Positions 17,611 through 25,522 of a stretch of 64,000 bases of DNA are shown here, piece by piece (within the stretch, counting starts at the first letter, position 1; each line of letters opens with the position of its first letter). This DNA is from Tersicoccus mangrovi. GTDB taxonomy: Bacteria > Actinomycetota > Actinomycetes > Actinomycetales > Micrococcaceae. The notes beneath the pieces are model-generated. The model was not told the origin of the DNA. It was given only the letters and a program-made list of their open reading frames with translations, and ran no database searches. A program made the translations under genes and the position numbers. The stretch spans positions 62,001-126,000 of the forward strand of contig NZ_JBAJMW010000006.1 in assembly GCF_036881825.1 (NCBI RefSeq), written 5' to 3'.

Positions 17611-17838
17611 ATGGCACCGCAGAAGTCTCGAGTGGGTCGCCCCTCCAAGGGGCCCCGAACCGTCCGCACCTTCCGGCTGCCCAACGAGCTGCTCGCGAAG
17701 GCGGAGGAAATCCAGCACGCCGAAGGCTACGAGTACTTCAGTGACTTCGTGGCCGCGGTGATGGCCGAGAAGGTCATGACCACCGACCTGTCCGAGGTCC
17801 GCAACCAGGGAGAGCTGCCTATCGGCAAGATCGCCTAA
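17611..17838 (+). CDS. Small putative ribbon-helix-helix DNA-binding protein
   Basis: A 75-aa basic protein. The N-terminus (SRVGRPSKGPRTVRTFRLP) gives a short strand, followed by two helices (ELLAKAEEIQHAEGY and FSDFVAAVMAEKV). That matches small ribbon-helix-helix repressors or copy-control proteins. ATG at 17611 with GAGG close upstream; a GTG at 17602 is possible. It lies between the iterons and rep, with its own terminator, so control of replication or copy number is a reasonable inference. Confidence 0.65.
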   Translation: MAPQKSRVGRPSKGPRTVRTFRLPNELLAKAEEIQHAEGYEYFSDFVAAVMAEKVMTTDLSEVRNQGELPIGKIA

Positions 17839-17845
17839 ACGCAGA

Positions 17846-17871
17846 GAAGGCCCGCACGAATGCGGGCCTTC
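17846..17871 (+). terminator. Terminator hairpin
   Basis: Perfect 11-bp stem (17846-17856 with 17861-17871) and a CGAA tetraloop, 8 nt after the small regulator's stop. Confidence 0.8.
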
Positions 17872-17940
17872 AAGCCTGTGACTCTCAATCGTTCTTCAGC
17901 TTGCCGGCGGTCCGAACGAGAGTCCACTTACAACATCCCT

Positions 17941-17957
17941 TCCCGGTTCAACCGGGA
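17941..17957. repeat. Short perfect inverted repeat upstream of rep
   Basis: Two complementary arms of about 8 bp (CCCGGTT and AACCGGG) with almost no loop, followed by a pyrimidine-rich stretch. It could be an operator or attenuator for rep, 96 nt before its start. Confidence 0.4.
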
Positions 17958-18028
17958 CGGTCCCTTTCCTTTACCCGAAGCGAGGCTCCGGAGGAGGTAG
18001 CTCCATAGTAGAGCAGCGCCCAGCAGCA

Positions 18029-18051
18029 GTTCCAGACTTCGGAAGTTCCGG
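18029..18051. repeat. Centromere-type octamer cluster at the rep start
   Basis: TTCCAGACTTCGGAAGTTCC contains the same CGGAAGTT/TTCCGAA-type 8-bp units that form the large array at 21.4-22.2 kb. It ends 1 nt before the rep GTG, so a protein bound here would block rep expression. Confidence 0.5.
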
Positions 18052-18052
18052 C

Positions 18053-19876
18053 GTGTCGCCCACCCTCGTGGCCGATGCCCCGGCCGACGTCTGGTCCGCT
18101 CTCGCACCCCTGCTTGCCGGGCAGGCGCGTGTACGGCTCTCCCGTGACGGCGGACGCTCCTACCCCCAGCGGTACGAGCGTGACCTGACCTCCGGGCTGC
18201 CCACCGTGCCCGCGGCCGTGCGCATCTTCTCCCGCACCGGCACCTGCCGCACTCTGTGCCTGGACTTCGACTCCTCCGTCGGCGGTACCGACCTCGTCGA
18301 CGCCGACGTCGCCCGCGTCCGGGACTGGCTCACCGGCCTGCACGTGCGCTGGATCGAGGACCGCTCCCCCTCCGGCGGGCGCCACGTCTACGTCCCGCTG
18401 CGCGAGTCGATCCCCTTCGCCGAAGCACGCGACGTCGTCGAGGCCCTGGGCAACCGGTGCGCCTCCCTGGACCGCAGCCCCCACCAGAACCTGCAGCACG
18501 GGTGCATCCGTGTGCCCGGCTCCGCCCACAAGCTCGGCGGACACCAGGTCCTCGTCGGCTCCCTCGCTCGCGCCTACGACGTCGCCCGCCGACCCAACGG
18601 CCCGGAGTCGTACCGGCGGCTGCACGCCGACCTGGTCAACGAGATCGCCGCGGTCCGCGCCCTGCGCGCCGAGCAGGCCTGGACGCCGGCGCCCGAGCAG
18701 TCCCCGCAGGACGAGGCCTTGGCCGCGGGCCGGATGTCCCGCACGATGGCCAGGATCGCCGCTACGGGCCTGTACGACACAGGCCGGTACGCGAGTGACT
18801 CCGAGGCGCGCCAGGCCGTCCTGACCGGCGCTGCGGCCGCAGGGATGAGCCTGCTGGAGGTCGACCGCCGGATGAAACAGGGCATCTGGCCCGGGCTCGC
18901 CTCCTTCTACGCCCGCTACCGGGCCGCGCACCGCATGGGCGCCCTCAAACGCGACTGGACCAAGGCCGGCCAGCACCTCGCAAAACCCAGACCAGACACC
19001 AGCGGGAAAAGCCATGACCACAGATCCACCACGAGCGAGCTCAATACACAGCCGCAGGGGTTACACGGCGGTCATTCGATCGCGCTGACGAATCCGGACG
19101 ACGAGCACCGGTTCATCCGCACATGGCGGAACGCCCTGTACCTCAGTGAGCACCGGTACCAGGACAGCCGGGACGGGTTACACCGTCGGATGCTGCTGCG
19201 CGCGCTCGGGGAGGCCGCCCACAAGATCGGCAACCGGTTCGTCGAGTTCGGATCCCGCGCTCTGGCCGTCGCGACCGGGCTGGACCACACGACCGTCGTC
19301 GCGCACCTACACGCGCTGCGGGACGAGGCCGAGCCGCTGATCGCGCTGGTCGAGCGGGGCCGCGGCAAGCGAGGCGACCTGTACCAACTGCAGATCCCCA
19401 CCGGTGTGCGCGACTCCGCCGAGGCCCTCCCCTGGCGCGCCGGCCGGCAGCACGCCCTGCGCCCCGTCTTCCGCGAGCTCGGCGTCGTCGCCGCCTTGGT
19501 CTACGAGCAGCTCGAGCACTCCCCCGCCGCGACCACCATGGACCTGGTGAGGGCAACCCGACTGTCCCGCACCGCGGTCAGCGCAGCGCTGGAGGACATG
19601 GCCGCATGGCGGCTGGTCGAACGGGTCGACGGCCGGTGGAAGGTCGGGGCGGCAACGAGCCTGACCGTCGTCGCCGAGATGTTCGGGGTACTCGAGGCCG
19701 TGGCCGCACAGGTCGCCCGCTACCGGGCCGAGCGTGCCGCGTGGCACCTGTGGCTGGCCGCGCACGCCGCGGCCGGAGTTCTACTGCCCCAGCCCGAGGA
19801 GGACTACCCGTGGGAGCTGTTCGAGGGGCCACCGGATGAGATGACCCTGGTGCATGCCGCCCTCAGCGGCAGGTGA
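18053..19876 (+). CDS. Primase-polymerase (AEP-like) replication protein
   Basis: A 607-aa protein with archaeo-eukaryotic primase hallmarks in the first third: an acidic LDFDSS motif (Asp71 and Asp73) and SGGRHVYV (residues 107-114), followed by RVPGSAHK. These match the DxD and SGGxH motifs of plasmid prim-pol replication proteins. A helical PriCT-like middle follows, then a C-terminal winged-helix region (near residues 500-540, RATRLSRTAVSAALEDMA). It probably initiates replication at the adjacent iterons. The GTG start has only a weak GGAAG site, which overlaps the octamer cluster. Confidence 0.75.
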   Translation: MSPTLVADAPADVWSALAPLLAGQARVRLSRDGGRSYPQRYERDLTSGLPTVPAAVRIFSRTGTCRTLCLDFDSSVGGTDLVDADVARVRDWLTGLHVRWIEDRSPSGGRHVYVPLRESIPFAEARDVVEALGNRCASLDRSPHQNLQHGCIRVPGSAHKLGGHQVLVGSLARAYDVARRPNGPESYRRLHADLVNEIAAVRALRAEQAWTPAPEQSPQDEALAAGRMSRTMARIAATGLYDTGRYASDSEARQAVLTGAAAAGMSLLEVDRRMKQGIWPGLASFYARYRAAHRMGALKRDWTKAGQHLAKPRPDTSGKSHDHRSTTSELNTQPQGLHGGHSIALTNPDDEHRFIRTWRNALYLSEHRYQDSRDGLHRRMLLRALGEAAHKIGNRFVEFGSRALAVATGLDHTTVVAHLHALRDEAEPLIALVERGRGKRGDLYQLQIPTGVRDSAEALPWRAGRQHALRPVFRELGVVAALVYEQLEHSPAATTMDLVRATRLSRTAVSAALEDMAAWRLVERVDGRWKVGAATSLTVVAEMFGVLEAVAAQVARYRAERAAWHLWLAAHAAAGVLLPQPEEDYPWELFEGPPDEMTLVHAALSGR

Positions 19877-19879
19877 ATG

Positions 19880-19914
19880 CCGAAGGTGCGAGCCTTCGAA
19901 CTTCCGAGGTTCGG
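19880..19914. repeat. Centromere-type octamer cluster between rep and parB ends
   Basis: Units CCGAAGGT, CTTCGAAC, TTCCGAGG and TTCGG follow each other at about 8-bp spacing, the same family as the large array upstream of parA. With the cluster at 18029 it brackets rep. Confidence 0.45.
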
Positions 19915-19921
19915 TAGCTCG

Positions 19922-20632
19922 TCAGTACCGAGGGGGCAGGCCGACGCTGGCACGCAGCTCGTTCTCGGTGCGCCCGGCCAGGTCACCGCGACGCTGGGCG
20001 AGCAGGTCCAGTGCGATCCTCACGAACGTGTTCTCGGTGATCCGCTCCTTGTCACGGCCACGCAGCATGGGCTGCTCGACGTTGAGCTCGCTGATCATCG
20101 CCAGCTGGTCGTCGAAGATCCGCACGTCCTTGCGCGCCAGGGACAGGTAGTGGGGCCGCCCGAGGGCGGTCGGGCCGTGGGTCGGCACCGGGGCGGATGC
20201 TGCTGGCTGTGCCGGGGGCGCCGTCGCAGCCTGTTGAATCACCGGCGGGGCCGGCGCCGCGGTCTCGACCTGACTGGTCGGTGTGTTCACCGTGGCCGGC
20301 GCGGCCGCGGCCGAGGCCGAGGGAGCCGGGGTCGGCGCGGCAGTGGTCTCGGGCTGTAACGGGGCTGCGGAGGGTGCGGCACCTTGGGGGCCGTCCGGCT
20401 GCGGGTCGGTGGCCGGTTCGGCGGCCGGCTGAGCTTCCTGCGGCGGGGCAGCAGGCTGATCCCCACTCCCCTCCCCCACCGCGGCGGACGGCACGGTGAC
20501 CGGGGTGGCTGCCGGTGCGGTCTGGGCGGCAGCCTGCTGGGCGACCTCGACTTCGTGGACCTGCTCCTCGAGGATCCGCATGGCGGAGCTGTTGCCGCCG
20601 AGCAGGTCCTTCATGCTCCTCTTCACCACCAC
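19922..20632 (-). CDS. parB: ParB-like centromere-binding protein with C-terminal ribbon-helix-helix
   Basis: A 236-aa protein. Residues 1-25 are basic (KRSMKDLLGG), like the ParA-activating N-terminus of small partition proteins. A long Pro/Ala/Thr linker follows. The last 85 residues form a ribbon-helix-helix: strand KDVRIFDDQL, a helix, then ITENTFVRIALDLLAQ. Such proteins bind short direct repeats. The GTG lies 2 nt after the parA stop and uses the AGGAG inside the parA 3' end. It is not a canonical ParB with an HTH and CTPase domain. The 8-bp repeat arrays are its likely sites. Confidence 0.78.
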   Translation of the reverse strand: MVVKRSMKDLLGGNSSAMRILEEQVHEVEVAQQAAAQTAPAATPVTVPSAAVGEGSGDQPAAPPQEAQPAAEPATDPQPDGPQGAAPSAAPLQPETTAAPTPAPSASAAAAPATVNTPTSQVETAAPAPPVIQQAATAPPAQPAASAPVPTHGPTALGRPHYLSLARKDVRIFDDQLAMISELNVEQPMLRGRDKERITENTFVRIALDLLAQRRGDLAGRTENELRASVGLPPRY

Positions 20633-20634
20633 GG

Positions 20635-21297
20635 TCAGCTCCTCGTCCCGTTGGCCCAGATGCTCAGCAGCTCGTTGGCAACGTCCTTGAAGTCTCCGGC
20701 GGCCTTGATCGCGTGCCTGGTGGACTCGTAGGTGGTGGCGGCCTGACCGGCCAGCGGGGCCCGTTCATGGACCTTGTAGCTGCGCACGTAGGACTTGCAC
20801 ACCAGCAGGCCTGACCCACGCAGCAGCTCCTGGGTGTCGGCAGCATCGGTGAGGGAGCGCGAGTCGACCTTGGTGATGACGACCCGGTAGTCCACCCCCG
20901 CGGGCTCGACCACGGTGCGGTACGTGTTGATCAGCGGCGGCATCGACAAGGGGGCCGGCTCGGTAGGCATGACGACGAAGTCGGAGGCGTTGGCCACGGA
21001 CTTGAGCACGTCGACCTCGACCAGGTTGCCCGGGGTGTCTACGACGATCGTGTCGTACTCGTCCACCTTGCGCATGTCCTTGAGGACGTCCGGGTCTGTC
21101 TCGGAGACGACGTCGAAGGAGAGCCCTCCCCCGTCGCCGGCTTCCTCGGCCACCGTGGCCCAGAACGTGGCGGACTTCTGGGGGTCGACGTCGACGAGCA
21201 GCACCCTGGCATGCTGGCTGAAGATGGCGGCCAGGTTGACCGCCATGGTGGTCTTGCCCGTCCCGCCCTTCTGATTCACGACTGAGACGACTCGCAC
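20635..21297 (-). CDS. parA: ParA-family partition ATPase
   Basis: A 220-aa deviant-Walker ATPase. KGGTGKTT (residues 10-17) is the signature Lys motif, with VDVDPQKSA (switch I) and VVDTPG (Walker B/switch II). Small size and lack of an N-terminal HTH place it in type Ib, which pairs with ribbon-helix-helix partners such as the parB gene that follows. ParA would move plasmid copies over the nucleoid. GTG start with a strong AAGGAGG site. The centromere-like repeats lie directly upstream. Confidence 0.92.
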   Translation of the reverse strand: MRVVSVVNQKGGTGKTTMAVNLAAIFSQHARVLLVDVDPQKSATFWATVAEEAGDGGGLSFDVVSETDPDVLKDMRKVDEYDTIVVDTPGNLVEVDVLKSVANASDFVVMPTEPAPLSMPPLINTYRTVVEPAGVDYRVVITKVDSRSLTDAADTQELLRGSGLLVCKSYVRSYKVHERAPLAGQAATTYESTRHAIKAAGDFKDVANELLSIWANGTRS

Positions 21298-21439
21298 CGC
21301 TCGGCCTCCTTCCTCCGGTCGACGCCGACGACACGGATGAGGCCCCTCCCCCGCGTTCAGGCATCGCGAGGTTCAGGAAAATGCGCCGGCAAGCTCCCCA
21401 CAAGGTAGCAACGCCACCGCAGCCGAGACGGTCACGACA

Positions 21440-22218
21440 CACGGAAGTGCGGTACCTCGGAACTTCGGTGCGCCGATACTCCGAACTACCGAAGAACGGA
21501 GCCACGGAAGATCGGGACATCGGAGCGACGGACGTACCGACGCACGGAAGTCCCGGAGTACGGTGCATCCGATCCTCCGAGGTGACGATCGTACGAAGTG
21601 CGGAAGTTGGAGCTACCGAAGTACCGAAGTACGGAAGGTGCGAACATCCGACACTCGACGCCGGATGAGCAGCGTCGCCCGACACCCTGACTGTCGAAGT
21701 TCGGAACCTCGCAAGGCTGTGCAGTCGGCTGGGGTGCTCAGTGAGTGCCAAGGCTCCGAACTACGGAAGTCTGCCGTAGAGAACCCAGCCCGGCGTGAGG
21801 CCGGCGTGTGCCCTGGGGTCCGGCGTCGACCATCACCGGGCCGCCGTGCCAGACGTCTCGCGTTCTCCGCGAGATCCGAACCGGCCGCGGCAGTGCCGAA
21901 GTTCGGAACTCCGCGACGCAACCGGCGATCACGATCTCGGGCCAGAGTAGCCCGTGGTGAAGCTCCGAAGCTCCGAAGCTCCGAAGCTGCGAGCATGAAC
22001 ACTGCCCAGGACGGGAGACGCCAAGCCACCGAAGTACGGAGGGACCGAACCATCGCGGCTCCGAAGCTGCAACGTACGGAGTGACCACAGCACCGAACGA
22101 CCGAACTACGAAGCAATCGACGCACCGAGCGTACGAGGTTCGGCAGTTCGGAGGGTGCGAGCCACGGTCCTCGCAAACGTCCGAAGATCGGAGGTACGGA
22201 AGGACGGAAGATCCGAGC
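21440..22218. repeat. Centromere-like array of degenerate 8-bp repeats
   Basis: This gene-free region is filled with units of the form CCGAAGTN/CGGAAGTN and their complements (CTTCGGA, TTCCGAA). Exact tandem runs show the period: CTCCGAAG three times at 21963-21987, and ACCGAAGT twice plus ACGGAAGG at 21615-21638. There are two dense blocks (about 21440-21790 and 21890-22218). Base composition is lower in GC than flanking genes. Ribbon-helix-helix proteins bind 7-10-bp repeats in this way, so it is the probable partition site for the adjacent ParA/ParB. Open frames here lack coding character. Confidence 0.75.
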
Positions 22219-22269
22219 CTCGAGAAGCTGAGGGACATGGTGTGACCGCGTCGTGCTCCGCGGCCGCCG

Positions 22270-22280
22270 CCGCACACATG
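22270..22280 (+). promoter_or_regulatory. Promoter-like motif CCGCACACATG, leaderless type
   Basis: The ATG at 22287 is exactly 7 nt after CACACAT. No GAGN box is present at the usual distance. Confidence 0.6.
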
Positions 22281-22286
22281 GTGGTC

Positions 22287-23000
22287 ATGAAGACCCCCAA
22301 GCTCCTGGCCATCGCGATTCTCTCCGCCCTGATCCTGACCGGGTGCGGTGCGGCAGGGGACACCCAGGCCGCCGGCTTCCTGGACTGGTTCAAGCCCAAG
22401 GCCTCCACCTCCGCGGGCGGGGCCGCCACGGCGAGACCGGCGCAGATCGCGGCAGCTCGCACCCAGCTGGCTGGCATCCCCGCCAAGGGCCGGGCGCCGA
22501 AGACCGGGTACACGCGGGCCCGGTTCGGGCAGGCGTGGGCGGACGTGGACCACAACGGGTGCGACACCCGCAACGACATCCTCAAGCGCGACATGACGGG
22601 GGAGCGGTTCGCCCCCGGCACGCACAACTGCGTCGTTGCCTCCGGCACCCTCGCCGACCCCTACACCGCCCGCACCATCACCTTCACCCGCGGTGCCCGC
22701 ACCTCCTCCGCCGTCCAGATCGACCACCTCGTCCCGCTCTCTGACGCTTGGCAGAAGGGCGCCCAGGGGTGGACCACCGCCAAGCGCACCCAGCTGGCCA
22801 ACGACCCGAACAACCTGCTCGCCGTCGACGGGCACTCCAACACGGCCAAGTCCGACAAGGACCTGGCCACCTGGCTGCCAGCCAACCGCGGCTACTGGTG
22901 CACGTACACCGCCAAGATCGTCGCCGTGAAAGCCCAGTACGGGCTCTGGATGACCAGCGCCGAGAAGGCCCGCGCCGCCGCCATCCTCAAGGGCTGCTGA
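22287..23000 (+). CDS. Secreted lipoprotein nuclease (DUF1524/HNH type)
   Basis: A 237-aa lipoprotein: hydrophobic signal (residues 4-17) and a lipobox LTGC with Cys20. The exported domain carries the His-Me-type motif DHLVPLSDAW and the Asn-rich NDPNNLLAV stretch typical of secreted DUF1524/GmrSD-C-like nucleases of Actinobacteria, plus likely disulfide Cys pairs. It would act outside the membrane, perhaps on incoming or competing DNA or during conjugation. The leaderless start is fixed by the promoter motif. It sits between the centromere and the sigma-like gene. Confidence 0.85.
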   Translation: MKTPKLLAIAILSALILTGCGAAGDTQAAGFLDWFKPKASTSAGGAATARPAQIAAARTQLAGIPAKGRAPKTGYTRARFGQAWADVDHNGCDTRNDILKRDMTGERFAPGTHNCVVASGTLADPYTARTITFTRGARTSSAVQIDHLVPLSDAWQKGAQGWTTAKRTQLANDPNNLLAVDGHSNTAKSDKDLATWLPANRGYWCTYTAKIVAVKAQYGLWMTSAEKARAAAILKGC

Positions 23001-23094
23001 CCCGCCCACCCCAGCCCGAATCCGGGTCCACCGACGCGGGTCGCAGAGCGATCTGACCGCGGTTGGGGGAGGGGCGATGCGTTTTCGATTCGTG

Positions 23095-23104
23095 CCGCAC
23101 ACAG
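23095..23104 (+). promoter_or_regulatory. Promoter-like motif CCGCACACAG, leaderless type
   Basis: CACACAG at 23098-23104, with the ATG of the sigma-like gene exactly 7 nt later at 23112. If that protein reads this motif, the gene is autoregulated. Confidence 0.6.
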
Positions 23105-23111
23105 AGTGGGC

Positions 23112-24173
23112 ATGACGACGAACACGCAGGCCCAGGCCCGCATCCTCAAGGGCGTCCGCGAAGCCGGACAGTTCACCTCCACCAGCCACGGCGACGCCGC
23201 GGTCATCCTCACCACCACCACCGGCCAGGGCCAGCTCGGAGAGCTCGGCGACTCCAGCCGGCTGCTCGCCATGGCCAAGGACGCCGCCGACTACTGGCAG
23301 GAGCGCTACCAGCAGAAGGGCAAGTCCAACACCGTCAGCGCCGACGACATCGCCCAAGAAGCCCTCGTGCGCTACTTCGAGCGCGTCCGGACCGGCAAGC
23401 CCATCAGCGATCACCGCCAGCTCATCAACTCGATCGCCGCCAACGTCACCGTCCGCGCCACGGAGAACGTCTTCCGTGCCGAGGACCGCCGCGCCTACCG
23501 GCGGTTCGACGAGAAGCGCACTGCGGCCGAGCACGAGCTGAACCGGTCCCTGACCCCCCGTGAGCAGGACCGGCTCGCCCAGCAGGTGCTCGACGAGTGG
23601 GACGACCCCCGGCACAAGCCGTCCAAGGATTTCCGGATCGCCCGCACCGTGGACCGGTCCCTGAACGTGGGCATCGGTGAGGACGGCGGCATGACCCTGG
23701 GCGACACCCTGGTCGCCGCCGAGACCGACGATGGCGTCGCGGAGGACTCGCACATGGGTCAGGCGCAGAAGGCGCTCATGGACGCCGGCCCCGCCGGGTT
23801 CGCCCAGGCGCGCCGCCTGGCCTGGAACGCCCTCGCCGAAGCCCGCGAGGCCGAGCAGGGGGAGGAGACGCCGCTGGCCCTGGCCGGGATCCTCACCTCC
23901 CGCGAAGCCACCCGGAACCGCGCCCTGGTCACCGGCAAGGGCGCCCCCGGCGTCCTGGCCGCCTGCAAGGCCTGGTCCAAGGGCACCGACGACGAGAACG
24001 TCACCGCCGCCCTGTTCGCACCGTTCGGCCCGATCGGGTTCGCCGACCAGGAGCGCGTCGTCGACCAGCTCGAGTCCATCGGCCGCCGAGTCGGGCCCGA
24101 GAAGGCCGACGACATGTGGTCCAACACCGTGTCCTACGCCGCCACCAAGCCCACCACCCAGGGAGGGGAGTGA
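23112..24173 (+). CDS. Divergent sigma-70-like protein
   Basis: A 353-aa protein. Residues 19-33 hold the G-Q-F-x4-H motif shared with three other proteins here. A sigma region-2-like part follows (SADDIAQEALVRYFERV, about residues 78-94, then NSIAANVTVRATE). The helix-rich RSLTPREQDRLAQQ and the segment VGIGEDGGMTLGDTL (about residues 190-205) resemble the region 3 linker of primary sigma factors. A clear region 4 is not obvious, so promoter recognition may be unusual. It is a candidate regulator of the element's promoters. Leaderless ATG. Confidence 0.6.
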   Translation: MTTNTQAQARILKGVREAGQFTSTSHGDAAVILTTTTGQGQLGELGDSSRLLAMAKDAADYWQERYQQKGKSNTVSADDIAQEALVRYFERVRTGKPISDHRQLINSIAANVTVRATENVFRAEDRRAYRRFDEKRTAAEHELNRSLTPREQDRLAQQVLDEWDDPRHKPSKDFRIARTVDRSLNVGIGEDGGMTLGDTLVAAETDDGVAEDSHMGQAQKALMDAGPAGFAQARRLAWNALAEAREAEQGEETPLALAGILTSREATRNRALVTGKGAPGVLAACKAWSKGTDDENVTAALFAPFGPIGFADQERVVDQLESIGRRVGPEKADDMWSNTVSYAATKPTTQGGE

Positions 24174-24178
24174 GACCC

Positions 24179-24598
24179 ATGATCAACCGCATCCACGCCG
24201 GTCAGGAAGGCGCAGGCCGGTTCACCCACTCGCTGCACAGCGAGGCGTCCGTGACCCTGTCCGCCGGCCAGGACTTCCCCGACGTCACCACCGCCGGGCC
24301 CTCCGACGTGGCCCTGATGGTCCGCGACCCCGACCCGCTGGTGCGGGCTGAGGCCGCGGCCAGCGTCTACGTCACCGACGAGGACCTCGCCCTGCTCGCC
24401 GAGCCGGACCAGCCCGAGGTCGTGCGCATGGCCGCCGCCGGCACCGGGTTCGCCGGGACCGCCGACCGGGCCGCCACCGACCCCAACCCGCTGGTGCGCG
24501 CGACCGCGGCCACCGGCTGGGACCTGTCCGCCCGCCACCAGCAGGCCCTGGGCAAGGACCCCGCTGTCCAGCGACTGCTCGGGCAGCTCGCCGTGTGA
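24179..24598 (+). CDS. HEAT-like repeat protein with N-terminal GRF motif
   Basis: A 139-aa protein. Residues 13-27 (GRFTHSLHSEASVTL) carry the shared N-terminal motif. Then come short helical repeats with DPDPLVRAEAA, DQPEVVRMAAA and DPNPLVRATAA, typical of HEAT-like solenoids that bind proteins or nucleic acids. Strong GGGAGG ribosome site. It starts 5 nt after the sigma-like gene, so it is probably co-transcribed and could be its partner or antagonist; that role is only inferred. Confidence 0.7.
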   Translation: MINRIHAGQEGAGRFTHSLHSEASVTLSAGQDFPDVTTAGPSDVALMVRDPDPLVRAEAAASVYVTDEDLALLAEPDQPEVVRMAAAGTGFAGTADRAATDPNPLVRATAATGWDLSARHQQALGKDPAVQRLLGQLAV

Positions 24599-24615
24599 CG
24601 GCGACCCCGCCCGGA

Positions 24616-24625
24616 TCTACGCATG
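24616..24625 (+). promoter_or_regulatory. Promoter-like motif TCTACGCATG
   Basis: Second-class copy, 57 nt before the start of the second T4SS block at 24682. Confidence 0.6.
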
Positions 24626-24681
24626 TCCACTCCCGAGACCACAACCGGTGAGACGCCTCACCGCAACCGAAAGGCAACACC

Positions 24682-25008
24682 ATGGGATCTCACCTCATCG
24701 CACCGATGGGCGCCGTCAACCTGCGCGCCGGGTGGGGCAGCTTCTGGAACGCCATCACCTCCGGCGCCCCGCAGATCACCACCCTGCTCACGATCGTCGG
24801 TGTCGGCCTGCTGGCCTTCGCCCTCGTGAAGTGGGCCTGGGACCGCCGCCGGCAGGGCATGGGCGGCAACCACCAGAACCTGCTCGGCGCCCTCATCCCC
24901 GGGGCCCTGCTGTGCGCGCCGGCGATCATCATCCCGATCCTGCTCAGCGCCCTGGACTGGGTCGCCAACATCGGGGTGTCCCTGCTGAACGCCGTCGGCT
25001 GGAAGTAG
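24682..25008 (+). CDS. Small two-helix membrane protein, T4SS pilin/TcpD-like position
   Basis: A 108-aa protein with two membrane helices (about residues 33-50, TLLTIVGVGLLAFALVKWAW, and 70-95, ALIPGALLCAPAIIIPILLS). It is the first gene of the VirB3/VirB6 cluster. Two-helix proteins here are usually VirB2-like or TcpD-like channel subunits, but sequence alone does not prove it. A strong hairpin follows, which could reduce downstream expression relative to this gene, as expected for an abundant subunit. Confidence 0.7.
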   Translation: MGSHLIAPMGAVNLRAGWGSFWNAITSGAPQITTLLTIVGVGLLAFALVKWAWDRRRQGMGGNHQNLLGALIPGALLCAPAIIIPILLSALDWVANIGVSLLNAVGWK

Positions 25009-25026
25009 CCACACCGCATCACCCCC

Positions 25027-25055
25027 GAGCCGGGGCCCGCACCGGGCCCCGGCTC
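25027..25055. terminator. Strong intra-operon hairpin
   Basis: 13-bp perfect GC-rich stem (25027-25039 and 25043-25055) with a CAC loop between the two-helix protein and the VirB3-like gene. It may be a partial terminator or an mRNA-stabilising element that favours the upstream gene. Confidence 0.6.
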
Positions 25056-25081
25056 ACCCCACTGCCGGAAGGAGAGGACCG

Positions 25082-25522
25082 ATGAGCTCGATCAACTCGC
25101 TGTACGACCTGACCGCCATGACGGGCCGATCCTCCGGCTCCGAGCGGACCACCGTCATCGGCACCGTCGAGATGCGCTGGCGGACCCTGTGGATCAGCGT
25201 CATCGGCTTCGTCCCGGCCCTGGTCATGTTCCTGGCCACCATGGCCTTCCTGAACGTGTGGGCCCTGCTCTGGTTCCCCTTGACGATCGCCGCAGCGTTC
25301 TACCTGCTCGAGCGGCGCACCTCCGAGGGCCTGCAGCTGCGCACCTACCAGTCCCTGTTCGACAGGAAGCGCTCCAGCGTCAACGAGTTCTACCTGTGCG
25401 GCCAGCCCATCGACGTCGCCGGCGCCGGGTTCGGCTCCATCCGCACCGTCACCGGTTCGCTGCCCGCCCGGCCCGACCGGCCCGAGACCCTCGAAGAGTA
25501 CGAAGAGGCCCGCACCGCATGA
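25082..25522 (+). CDS. VirB3/PrgI/TcpE-like conjugation membrane protein
   Basis: A 146-aa protein with a hydrophilic start and two close membrane helices at about residues 36-80 (LWISVIGFVPALVMFL and ALLWFPLTIAAAFYLL). A cytoplasmic tail with LRTYQSLFDRKRS follows. This topology and size match PrgI/TcpE/VirB3 components that dock the VirB4 ATPase. It has a GGAGAGG ribosome site, and its stop overlaps the next ATG (ATGA), so it is coupled to the VirB6-like gene. Confidence 0.75.
   Translation: MSSINSLYDLTAMTGRSSGSERTTVIGTVEMRWRTLWISVIGFVPALVMFLATMAFLNVWALLWFPLTIAAAFYLLERRTSEGLQLRTYQSLFDRKRSSVNEFYLCGQPIDVAGAGFGSIRTVTGSLPARPDRPETLEEYEEARTA

Noticed and set aside
21440..22275. Overlapping short open frames in the octamer region
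   Set aside because: Their Arg/Ser/Glu-rich translations simply repeat the octamer in different frames; no starts or ribosome sites.
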